A stretch of DNA of 11,437 bases from Clostridia bacterium (GTDB taxonomy: Bacteria > Bacillota > Clostridia > Christensenellales > CAG-138), in assembly GCA_017435185.1 (NCBI GenBank), contig JAFSFN010000050.1:1-11437 (forward strand). The letters are read 5' to 3'. The position numbers and the translations under genes are program-made. The notes below the pieces were generated by a model. The model ran no database searches. It was given only the letters and a program-made list of their open reading frames with translations, and was not told the origin of the DNA. How positions within the stretch are numbered: the stretch's first letter is position 1; every line of letters begins with the position of its first letter. This document shows, in pieces, positions 1-7,234 of the stretch.

Positions 1-21
1 CGAATGGAAGAGGAGGTTGCT

Positions 22-699
22 ATGACACAGTTACCGAGAAGCGAGTATCCCCGCCCGAATTTCAGACGGGACCAGTGGCTTTGCTTAAACGGCGAATGGG
101 ATTTTTCCATTGGGCAGAAATCCTTTGACCGAAAGATCATTGTTCCCTATGCCTGCGAGACTGCCTTGTCCGGAATTGAAGATAAGAGTTTTCACAAAAC
201 TGTATGGTACCGCAAAGCATTTGTGCTTCCGGAAACCATGCTGGGAAAGCGGATTCTGCTACACTTCGGTGCGGTGGACTACGCCTGTGATGTGTGGGTC
301 AATGGCCGCTATATCCGAAGCCATATTGGCGGCCAGACCAGTTTTGAGGCAGATGTTACCGATGCCCTCGCCCAAAACGGCGAAAATATCATCGAACTGA
401 AAGTGGAAGATGATTATACTGATCTGGAAATGCCCCGTGGCAAGCAGTTCTGGGAACTGAATTCCAGGAGTATTTTCTATTCCCGTACCACCGGCATCTG
501 GCAGACTGTGTGGATTGAAGCAGTGGACCCACTGTATTTGGTAAGCTGCCATATTACGCCGGAGTTTGATAACCGCGCTGTTCGCTTTGAGTATCACTTA
601 AGCCAAATAGCAAAAGCTGTTTCCTTTGATATTTCCTTCCACGGTATGGAGGCTGCGAATCTTACGGTTTCTCCCAAGAGCACGAGCGTGATGCCCTGA
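22..699 (+). CDS. Glycoside hydrolase family 2 protein, N-terminal part, 3' end lost at a junction
   Basis: Family 2 glycosidases (beta-galactosidase, beta-glucuronidase, beta-mannosidase) remove sugars from the non-reducing end of glycans. The visible part matches the N-terminal jelly-roll sugar-binding domain: LNGEWDF near residue 22, then WYRKAF, a DVWVNG segment, GGQTSFEADVT, and the typical TTGIWQTVWIE near residue 155, after which the immunoglobulin-like linker domain begins. The catalytic TIM barrel with its two glutamates is absent, so substrate cannot be assigned. I chose the ATG at 22 because AGGAGG lies at 10-15, six bases upstream; an in-frame ATG at 4 has no room for a ribosome site. 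Intact family members usually have 600-1000 residues; this frame gives 225. About the last ten residues are antisense of the facing penicillin-binding protein gene, so the true sequence stops near 660-690. No signal peptide is seen, suggesting a cytoplasmic enzyme. Confidence 0.85.
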   Translation: MTQLPRSEYPRPNFRRDQWLCLNGEWDFSIGQKSFDRKIIVPYACETALSGIEDKSFHKTVWYRKAFVLPETMLGKRILLHFGAVDYACDVWVNGRYIRSHIGGQTSFEADVTDALAQNGENIIELKVEDDYTDLEMPRGKQFWELNSRSIFYSRTTGIWQTVWIEAVDPLYLVSCHITPEFDNRAVRFEYHLSQIAKAVSFDISFHGMEAANLTVSPKSTSVMP

Positions 700-2771
700 C
701 CGATGCCGGCACGAATAGTCTGCGTGGGCTTCCATTGTATTTCATTGAGCAGTGAACTGATGTCCGACACGCAGTTGTTGGCAAGCGTCCAGCCCTCAGG
801 CAGACCAAGCTCGTCGCTCATTATGCGGCGAATTTGCGGACCTTTACCGTCAATACTGCCGTCCCGAAGCTCCATGAGCCTTAGCGCACATTTTGATACC
901 GTTGTGTCATCTATCTCCATGCTTCGCATTGCAAGATATGACTTGAGGCGTTCTTTGAGCTGACGATATACAAGGTTAGGCAGACTGCTCTTTTGCTCTG
1001 ACAACGCTGCCGTGTTGTCATAAAGAGCACTCTGACCGCCGATGATTCCTGTTGCTTCGCCTGTAAGCTCGATGCCTGTTGATGTCGAAAGCCCCAACTT
1101 TTCGGACCATTCGTTCAAAAGGTCGATACCCAAGCGTTTTGATACTTCAAAGAAATAATAGTTGCATGAGTTGGTGAGCGCACGCGTCAGATTCTGCGCC
1201 GCATGATTTTCATAATGTGTTGTCCAGCAGTGAGCAGGGTTGGTGGTGATGTATGAACCGTCGTCAAGCTGGTAATAGTATACATACTCGCAGTCTATGG
1301 TCTCTTCAATATTTATGACCTCTTCGAGCGCACCTGCAAGCCCCGTTGCCGGCTTGAAGATAGAGCCGGGAGCGAGCTTTGCGGAGATTGCCTTGTTTCG
1401 CATGGGGGTAGTGTCGCTTGCCGCTTCACCGAACAGTGCTTCGCTTTGTTCCGTTGTCAGACCCTGAATGAACCAGTTGGGGTCATAGGAGGGGTAGGAT
1501 GCCATTGAAAGTATGTCACCGTTAGTAACATCTATTATTACTATTGCACCGGTCTTTGCAGTGTCTATCTTTGAAGTATCGCCCTTTGTGGCACTGCTGT
1601 ATTTACCGTCCTTGTCTTCGGCAATGAGCGCCTGCTCGTCTGTGGCTATCTTGTTTATAAGTGTCTCAAGTGCCGCTTCGGTGACCTTTTGAAGCTGAAG
1701 ATCTATCGTGAGGACCACATCGTTTCCGTTAGTGGGGGAAACGTATGATATCTCACGAATGGTGCTGCCGGTATCGTTAACTTCGATTTTCCGCACACCT
1801 TTGTGTTCGTTTGTTGCACCTGTAAGATAGCGTTCCATTGTTGATTCAACGCCCGAAACGCCTATATAGTCGTTGTAAGAATAGCCGAGCTTGAGCATGT
1901 TGTAAAGCTCTTTGCCGTCATCGTTGAGCATAGGGTTGCCGTCATCGTCCAAAACTATCGCTGATGCATATTCATCGGGAGAAAAACCTAAGTTTTCAAG
2001 ATATGATGCGGTAACTGTGTTTACGCTCCTGCTTAAATAGCCGATTATGTGAGCGGCAGTTGTGCCCTGGGGATAAACTCGTGTCGTGCTTTGCGAGGTT
2101 TGAAGCCCGGGAAGCTCGTCGCTTCGCATTTTTATTTCGGCAATGACCTCAAGACCTACATCGTAGGCTATTGTTATAGGCGCATATGCTTTGTAGTTGT
2201 TGAGGTTGACTTCCTGACGAATTGATATGACCTTGTTGGCTTCTTCAAATGTAAGATCTTCGGGAATGTACCAGTAGGCTCTCAGCTTCAAATAAGCCTC
2301 TTCTGCAGTTATGTCCTCATCGGTGAAGCCCATGGCATCTCTGAAATTCTTATAGCGGGCTTCTATTGCAGCTTCGCTCTGGACACCCCAGTCATAGTAA
2401 ATGTTGCCGTTTTCGTCCATGGCAAGATATGAAGTGTCGATGGTGGAATAACCGTAACTTTCGATTATGTCTATCGCTTTTATAAGTGCTTCTGTATATA
2501 TTGCAGTGTAGTAATCGGTTCTGTTTGCGGCGTCACGGAGAAAGTCGATGTTGTAGGTGGTTTCATCATATGCAAGTACAAGACCGTTTCTGTCGAGTAT
2601 TTTGCCCCTTGTACCGGACGTTGTTATCGTGCGTGTAATGCGGCTCTGAGCCTGAGAAGCATATTCTTCGCCTTCTTTAAGTGTGAGTATGCCAAGCTGA
2701 TATATGAGTGCAGACATCATAAGCAAAAGTACTATTGACAATATGAGGAAGCGTGACCATGTGTTTTTCAT
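594..2771 (-). CDS. mrdA: Penicillin-binding protein 2 (class B peptidoglycan transpeptidase), C-terminus lost
   Basis: PBP2 cross-links peptidoglycan during cell elongation together with RodA and the Mre proteins. The frame shows one N-terminal membrane segment (residues 7-26), the dimerisation-domain signature GKILDRNG (56-63), and transpeptidase motifs: the active-site SxxK as S470-IF-K473 in PGSIFKP, and SxN as S535-C-N537. IGQG follows at 690-693. The third motif, KTG(T), which normally comes after IGQG, is missing: from about residue 697 the frame is antisense of the facing glycosidase gene and ends at a chance stop. The product as written should therefore be inactive, although the upstream 690 residues look undamaged. 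SxN and IGQG are ~155 residues apart, roughly 90-100 more than I recall for E. coli PBP2, implying an insertion at about 580-685. An AGGAGG-type site (2784-2789) lies inside the end of mreD, 12 bases before the ATG. It is the third gene of mreC-mreD-mrdA. PBP2 rather than FtsI is inferred from the mreCD context. Confidence 0.88.
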   Translation of the reverse strand: MKNTWSRFLILSIVLLLMMSALIYQLGILTLKEGEEYASQAQSRITRTITTSGTRGKILDRNGLVLAYDETTYNIDFLRDAANRTDYYTAIYTEALIKAIDIIESYGYSTIDTSYLAMDENGNIYYDWGVQSEAAIEARYKNFRDAMGFTDEDITAEEAYLKLRAYWYIPEDLTFEEANKVISIRQEVNLNNYKAYAPITIAYDVGLEVIAEIKMRSDELPGLQTSQSTTRVYPQGTTAAHIIGYLSRSVNTVTASYLENLGFSPDEYASAIVLDDDGNPMLNDDGKELYNMLKLGYSYNDYIGVSGVESTMERYLTGATNEHKGVRKIEVNDTGSTIREISYVSPTNGNDVVLTIDLQLQKVTEAALETLINKIATDEQALIAEDKDGKYSSATKGDTSKIDTAKTGAIVIIDVTNGDILSMASYPSYDPNWFIQGLTTEQSEALFGEAASDTTPMRNKAISAKLAPGSIFKPATGLAGALEEVINIEETIDCEYVYYYQLDDGSYITTNPAHCWTTHYENHAAQNLTRALTNSCNYYFFEVSKRLGIDLLNEWSEKLGLSTSTGIELTGEATGIIGGQSALYDNTAALSEQKSSLPNLVYRQLKERLKSYLAMRSMEIDDTTVSKCALRLMELRDGSIDGKGPQIRRIMSDELGLPEGWTLANNCVSDISSLLNEIQWKPTQTIRAGIGQGITLVLLGETVRFAASIPWKEISKETAFAIWLK
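660..700. other. Chimeric junction between two convergent truncated genes
   Basis: The glycosidase frame (+) is recognisable up to roughly 660-675. The PBP2 frame (-) is recognisable down to roughly 681-690, just after its IGQG motif. Beyond these points each frame is only the antisense of its neighbour. The breakpoint therefore lies in this interval. No insertion-sequence end, target duplication or tRNA gene is visible at it. It is either a genomic rearrangement or a metagenome assembly join. Confidence 0.75.
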
Positions 2772-2779
2772 TTTTCGGT

Positions 2780-3292
2780 TCAGCCTCCTATCCTGTAGTC
2801 AACACGCTGACGCACCTGACGGCTCATTGACGGCTTGAGTATTATGTGTATGAGCATACAGAAAAGACCTGTCAGCACCGCACATGGCAGTATATATGTT
2901 ATGAGCATACTGCCGTAATTAAAACGACCGCCGTCAAGCGAGAGTGAAAAAGCCATTATGTTTTCCTTAATAAAAGAAGCACCCAGCGCGCAAAGCGGAG
3001 CGATAACGATATTGTCTGAATAGAACTTGCCTTCCAAAAGACCTGACAACATACCGCTGAGCATGTATATGAGTGCGTACAGACCGACATATTCACCGAA
3101 AAATATATCTGCAAAAAGACCGGCACAAAGTCCTGCAATGCCGCCTTTAACACTGCCGGTGAGCACTGAACAGGAGATTACAACGGCAAGCACAGCATCG
3201 GGGCGTGTGCCGAAAATATTGACATGATGGAATAATATTGAGTCAAGATATAATGAAATAACAAGAAAAATCGGTATTAAAAAGCGTTTCAT
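2780..3292 (-). CDS. mreD: Rod-shape determining membrane protein MreD
   Basis: MreD is a small integral membrane protein of the elongasome; it links MreC, MreB and the RodA/PBP2 synthase. The 170-residue product is almost wholly hydrophobic, with about five membrane helices, a short cytoplasmic N-terminus (MKRF) and a basic C-terminal tail (SRQVRQRVDYR). Length and hydropathy fit the MreD family, which is poorly conserved in sequence. The ATG overlaps the mreC stop as ATGA (3289-3292), and a GGAGG at 3303-3307 inside mreC precedes it by 10 bases, so the two genes are probably translationally coupled. Eight bases separate its stop from the PBP2 start. The position between mreC and a class B PBP makes the assignment firm. 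Confidence 0.9.
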   Translation of the reverse strand: MKRFLIPIFLVISLYLDSILFHHVNIFGTRPDAVLAVVISCSVLTGSVKGGIAGLCAGLFADIFFGEYVGLYALIYMLSGMLSGLLEGKFYSDNIVIAPLCALGASFIKENIMAFSLSLDGGRFNYGSMLITYILPCAVLTGLFCMLIHIILKPSMSRQVRQRVDYRIGG

Positions 3293-4134
3293 TCCGATTG
3301 TTCCTCCGAAGAAACAATGACCATGACTTCTTCTAAATGATTGAAATCAACTGTGGGCTCAACGAGCGCATTGCGTTCATCGGCATTGTTGTCATTGGTG
3401 CGTGTAACTTCCGTTACGGTACCTATTGTTATGCCCTTGGGGAAAACTCCTCCAAGACCGTTCGTGACTATTACATCGCCGGGTACAAGGTCGCTTCCCG
3501 AGGGGAGATAATAAAGCTCCAAAGCCGCCTTACTGCCGTTTTCGAGGACACCTTGAACCATTGCACCGTCACGGGTACGCTCGACCATGACGCTGACAGT
3601 GGAGCGTGAGTCGATTATTGAAGTGACCTTTGCCCATGTTGCGCCGACATCGGTGACACGACCGACAAGGCCGAAAGAGTTGACAACAGGCATATTCTTT
3701 TCTATGCCGTGTTTTCTGCCTGCGTTTATTGTGAACGAATCAAACCAAACGCCCTGACCTTTAGCGATAATGGTAGCGGTTACATAATTGTAGTTTTCAT
3801 TGCTTTGAGAATAATTCAAAAGCTCTTTTAAGCGTTCGTTTTCAAGACGAAGCTGTTCAAGTTCGTATTCTGCCTGCTCAAGCTGGGCAACACGCAGTCT
3901 CAACTGCTCATTTTCTTTATCGGCGTCGGTAACATTAAAGACACGCTCAAAAAAACCTATGACACTGTTTGAGACATTGGTCGCAAAAGTTTGTACAGGC
4001 TGAGCAACACTGCCGACAGCACTCTCCATCCATGACACCGTTCTGTCACCTGTTGTGGCGAATATGAGTATCACGAGCAGGATGACTGCCGCGAGCATGA
4101 TTATCAATGGTTTGTTCTTAAAAAAGTTATTCAT
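3289..4134 (-). CDS. mreC: Rod-shape determining protein MreC
   Basis: MreC is a bitopic scaffold that couples MreB filaments inside the cell to PBP2 outside and activates wall synthesis. The 281-residue product has a short basic N-terminus, one membrane helix (about 9-27), an amphipathic stretch, a clear coiled coil (about 71-108, rich in E, L, Q and K heptads) and then the extracytoplasmic beta-domain pair (about 118-275). Family signatures include VWFDSFTINAGRKHGI, PVVNSFGLVGRV and GDVIVTNGLGGVFPKGI. Length is typical. The ATG at 4132-4134 has only a GGAAGG two bases upstream, an unusually tight spacing. The gene heads mreC-mreD-mrdA; mreB, commonly next to mreC, is not in the window, and the upstream gene is instead the LRR-dockerin gene. 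Confidence 0.95.
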   Translation of the reverse strand: MNNFFKNKPLIIMLAAVILLVILIFATTGDRTVSWMESAVGSVAQPVQTFATNVSNSVIGFFERVFNVTDADKENEQLRLRVAQLEQAEYELEQLRLENERLKELLNYSQSNENYNYVTATIIAKGQGVWFDSFTINAGRKHGIEKNMPVVNSFGLVGRVTDVGATWAKVTSIIDSRSTVSVMVERTRDGAMVQGVLENGSKAALELYYLPSGSDLVPGDVIVTNGLGGVFPKGITIGTVTEVTRTNDNNADERNALVEPTVDFNHLEEVMVIVSSEEQSE

Positions 4135-4146
4135 TACCTTCCATTA

Positions 4147-4182
4147 TAAAATGAAAAGCCGCCATGTGCAAGTCATGGCGGC
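4147..4182 (-). terminator. Intrinsic terminator after the LRR-dockerin gene
   Basis: A perfect 9-bp stem (4158-4166 with 4174-4182, GCCGCCATG/CATGGCGGC) with a 7-base loop sits 40 bases downstream of the LRR stop. Read on the minus strand, the stem is followed by TTTTCATTTTA. It would end most LRR transcripts before mreC. Confidence 0.8.
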
Positions 4183-4221
4183 AAATCGACATAAAGTGTT
4201 CAATTTGATGTGCTCGATGTG

Positions 4222-6810
4222 TCAGGCGGATATGATTTTCTGAAGTTCTGCGATATCGCGTGAGTTGACCTTTGCGTTGCCGTCGTTGTCAACATCATCG
4301 TTAACATTGGCGGCTGTGAAGAATACGCCTTCAAGAACTGATGTGCCGATTATGTGCTTCTGCAAAGTTGCGATATCACGAGAGTTCACCTTGCCGTCGC
4401 CCGTCATGTCGCCGACTATGAGTACTGTGAGTTCATCAACAACAACAGCGTCCTTTACGAGCTGAACCTTACAGCCAGTGCCGACAGTATCAGTGCTGAC
4501 GAGAACTGAACCCGAAGCGTTTACCATTCGCACATTTGCACTGTCTTCAAAGTAACTGATTACATCTGAGACCGCTGTATCGGTAGCGATTCCCTTGAGC
4601 ACATCGCCGTCTACCGTGTAGGGTGAGCCGAATGTGGGAGTGAGCGAGCTTACATCGCTTGCGCCGAACTCTGCAATGGGATAGCCGTACCAGTTATCTT
4701 CACCTGCAGGTGACCAACTGCTCTTGCGGTCTGAGGGATAATAGATGGTGAATCCTTCAGCAACGCTGTTGAAAATGTAGTAGCCGTTTGATGTGGGCTT
4801 GTCACCAAGGAAGTAGGCGCTCTTGAGCTTTTTACAGCCGCGGAAAGCACCGAAGCCCAATGTTGTGAGCGATTCGGGGAACATTACTGTTTCAAGTGCA
4901 CTGCAACCGTCAAAAGCATTGCTGCCTATTTCGGTAACTGTTGAGGGGAATGTTATTTTTGTAAGCGATGTGCAACTTGAAAATGCGCTTGAGGGTATGA
5001 CTGTCATTGCCGCAGGAAGTGTGACCGAAGTTATCGGCGCACCTGCCATGGCACTGCTTTCCATTTCGGCAACTGTTGCGGGGAATACGAAATCGCCTGT
5101 CTTTGCCGTGGGATATGTAACGAGTTTTGTTATGTTCTTATTGTATACGACACCGTCAATGGACGCATAGTTGGGGTTTGCTTCTGAAATGTTTATCTTT
5201 TTGAGTGCATAGCAGTTAAATGCCCAGAAATTACCGAAAGATTCAAGACCGCTGCCTATTGTGACGGTTTCAAGAGCATAGCAGCCTGCGAATACGGAAG
5301 CACCAAGTGAGATGACCGAGTCGGGAATTGTGATAGCGGTTATCTTTTCACACTTTGAGAATGCCATCATGCCTATGGTTGTTATGGAGGAAGGTATTGT
5401 GACGCTTGTTATTTCGCTCATGCCGAAGAAAGCGTTTGCAGCTATTTCGGTGACAGGGAAGCCGCCTATCATGGACGGTATCTCTATGGCACCTGTGGGA
5501 GCTTCTTCACAGCCTGTTATTGTTATGGTACCTGTGTCAGATACAGAATATGTGAATATGCCGTATGTGCCGGAACCTATATTTGAGTAAACTATTATGG
5601 GGTAGCCGTAGCGTGTGGTCTCGTCGTTGGGAGCCCAGGAGCTCTTGTTTTCAGAACGGTAGTAGATGCGGAAATCAGAAGCTGTGTCATCGAAAACGCC
5701 CGAGCCGAACGATGTGGGCGTTGGACCTCTGAAGTATGCATTATGGAGAGAAGAACAGCCGTAGAATGCATAGTCACCTATTGAAGTGATTGACTCGGGA
5801 ATTACGACGAAATAGAGTGACATTGCACCGCTGAAAGCAAACCTGTCTATTGCCGTGACATATCTGCCGCCTATCTTTTCGGGGATAATAACGGTGTTTG
5901 TGAGCTTGGAATCGTCAACGCTGACTATTGTAACAGTGTTTTCATCGGTTACGATATAGTTAAGACCGTCATATGTGTCGCTCATTTTGTTATCATACGC
6001 TGCGAGCGGATATGCGTTGGGGGAATATGTCTTTTCGCCGTTGGGAGCCCATGCGGAGGCATTTTCTTCAAAATAGTAGATTGTGAAGAGTGAGGAAGCG
6101 CCTTCGAACACACCTTCGCCGAACGATGCCGGAGGGAGCGTTTCAAAGTATGCTGCTGACAAAAATCCGCAGTTTTTGAATGCACTGTCTGCTATTGAAT
6201 TAACCTTTCCTTCGAATGTTACTTCTTTGAGGGAAGAACAGTCGGAGAATGCTTCAATGCCGATGCTTGAAACGGTAGAGGGAACAGTGAGTGTTTTAAG
6301 ACCGGAACAGCCCTTGAAAGCATAGTCGCTTATTGAGCTGAGTGCGCCGGGAATATTAAGCTCGGTAAGACCTTTACAAAGTCTGAAAGCATGTGCGCCA
6401 AGTTCTGAAAGACCGGTGGGCAGATTTATTGAGGTGAGTGATGTACAGCCAAAGAATGCGTTTTCACCGATGCTTGTGATCGTCTCAGGGAGCGTGATGC
6501 TAGTAAGATCCATGCACATACGGAAAGCTTCATTGCCGATCTTTGTTACCGGGCAGGGAATAGCGCCTGTCCAAGGATCATTTATGGAAGCGGGGATGGT
6601 GATATCGCCTGTGGCTGACGGATCACATGATGTTATCGTGATGGACCAGTTGTCCTCGATGCTGTATGTGATATCGCCGTATTTGACGCCTGAAGCAAGC
6701 GATTTTGAGGGTGCTTTTTCAATCAATTTTTCTGCCGATGCTGCCGAAAATGCAGGAAAAACAGAAAATGCCATTGTGAGCACAAGAATGATGCTTACGA
6801 TTTTCTTCAT
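4222..6810 (-). CDS. Secreted BspA-like leucine-rich-repeat protein with C-terminal type I dockerin
   Basis: The 862-residue product starts with a Sec signal peptide (MKKIV, hydrophobic core 4-21, likely cleavage after ASA at 24-26). Most of the protein is LRR_5/BspA-type repeats of ~23 residues with the pattern IGxxAFxxCxxLTxIxLPxx. They fall into three modules, each opened by a YxxxxYxVxDxxTITI segment (about 44, 281, 416) and closed by an IYY...SxWxP...YPI segment (about 244-270, 382-406, 689-712). A small beta-rich linker (~718-798) precedes the dockerin (~799-862). The dockerin has two calcium-loop/helix repeats, GDMTGDGKVNSRDIATLQ and, in the second, DNDGNAKVNSRDIAELQ; both carry the same SR pair where cohesin specificity is often set. 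Known dockerins bind cohesins, so this protein probably attaches to a scaffoldin or surface anchor; LRR_5 domains usually mediate protein or host binding. AAGGAGGA lies about 7 bases before the ATG. Ligand and partner are unknown. Confidence 0.93.
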   Translation of the reverse strand: MKKIVSIILVLTMAFSVFPAFSAASAEKLIEKAPSKSLASGVKYGDITYSIEDNWSITITSCDPSATGDITIPASINDPWTGAIPCPVTKIGNEAFRMCMDLTSITLPETITSIGENAFFGCTSLTSINLPTGLSELGAHAFRLCKGLTELNIPGALSSISDYAFKGCSGLKTLTVPSTVSSIGIEAFSDCSSLKEVTFEGKVNSIADSAFKNCGFLSAAYFETLPPASFGEGVFEGASSLFTIYYFEENASAWAPNGEKTYSPNAYPLAAYDNKMSDTYDGLNYIVTDENTVTIVSVDDSKLTNTVIIPEKIGGRYVTAIDRFAFSGAMSLYFVVIPESITSIGDYAFYGCSSLHNAYFRGPTPTSFGSGVFDDTASDFRIYYRSENKSSWAPNDETTRYGYPIIVYSNIGSGTYGIFTYSVSDTGTITITGCEEAPTGAIEIPSMIGGFPVTEIAANAFFGMSEITSVTIPSSITTIGMMAFSKCEKITAITIPDSVISLGASVFAGCYALETVTIGSGLESFGNFWAFNCYALKKINISEANPNYASIDGVVYNKNITKLVTYPTAKTGDFVFPATVAEMESSAMAGAPITSVTLPAAMTVIPSSAFSSCTSLTKITFPSTVTEIGSNAFDGCSALETVMFPESLTTLGFGAFRGCKKLKSAYFLGDKPTSNGYYIFNSVAEGFTIYYPSDRKSSWSPAGEDNWYGYPIAEFGASDVSSLTPTFGSPYTVDGDVLKGIATDTAVSDVISYFEDSANVRMVNASGSVLVSTDTVGTGCKVQLVKDAVVVDELTVLIVGDMTGDGKVNSRDIATLQKHIIGTSVLEGVFFTAANVNDDVDNDGNAKVNSRDIAELQKIISA

Positions 6811-6856
6811 AAGAATATCCTCCTTAACTTGACAAAAATCAAATTCATACGCCTAA

Positions 6857-6885
6857 ATTATATTAGTATTGAATAATGATGTCAA
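6857..6885 (-). promoter_or_regulatory. Near-perfect sigma-A promoter for the LRR-dockerin gene
   Basis: On the minus strand, TTGACA (6880-6885) and TATAAT (6857-6862) are both exact consensus hexamers separated by exactly 17 bases. The expected start near 6850 gives a leader of about 40 bases containing AAGGAGGA before the ATG at 6810. This predicts strong constitutive expression unless a repressor binds. Confidence 0.85.
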
Positions 6886-7234
6886 ATGAAACAATAGCAT
6901 ATCGTGATAGTTTTTGGCACTAAAACACAAAATATTGTAGTGTAAATGCGGCAATATTGTGAAATTACGGTTGGGGTGATGCTGTAATCAAAACGGAAGA
7001 ATCGCCATATGAAGGAATGTCCGAATAGCTTAAATGCAGTGCAAGTATGCTGACGCATATAAAAAGAACGGCAACTGCGATAAAGAGGAGTATTACTGAT
7101 TTCGGAAGCTGTCTGAGCATATGAAAATGGTAGGCTGCGCAATATTCGCCGTCAATTTGTATTAAAGTCGAATAAGCACATATATGCTCTGAAAAGGGTT
7201 GATAAGAAGAAAAAACTCCATTATCATAAGCAAT
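6886..7234. other. Intergenic region between divergent LRR and uracil-DNA glycosylase genes
   Basis: This stretch has no confident gene. It is AT-rich at 6886-6960. It contains one possible small membrane-protein frame on the minus strand (6965-7120, listed separately). It must also hold the promoter of the glycosylase gene; I see only a weak candidate (TTGTAT near 7156 with TATATG about 18 bases on) and do not assert it. Confidence 0.5.
6965..7120 (-). CDS. Possible small single-pass membrane protein (51 aa), unrecognised
   Basis: The minus-strand frame beginning MLRQLPKSV has one strong hydrophobic stretch (about residues 8-30) after a basic start, then a polar tail rich in S, Y and P ending TASPQP. 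Codons resemble those of neighbouring genes (CTT, ATA, GCA, TAT, GGC). No Shine-Dalgarno site is visible before the ATG at 7118-7120. The frame stays open upstream into the antisense of the glycosylase gene, so openness alone is weak evidence. It lies upstream of the LRR promoter on the same strand. I do not recognise a family; it could be chance. Confidence 0.25.
   Translation of the reverse strand: MLRQLPKSVILLFIAVAVLFICVSILALHLSYSDIPSYGDSSVLITASPQP

Noticed and set aside
660..700. Insertion-sequence or integrase-mediated junction
   Set aside because: No transposase, inverted ends, target duplication or tRNA gene can be seen at the breakpoint.
703..963. 86-codon plus-strand frame after the glycosidase stop
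   Set aside because: Antisense of the PBP2 gene; the glycosidase does not continue in it.
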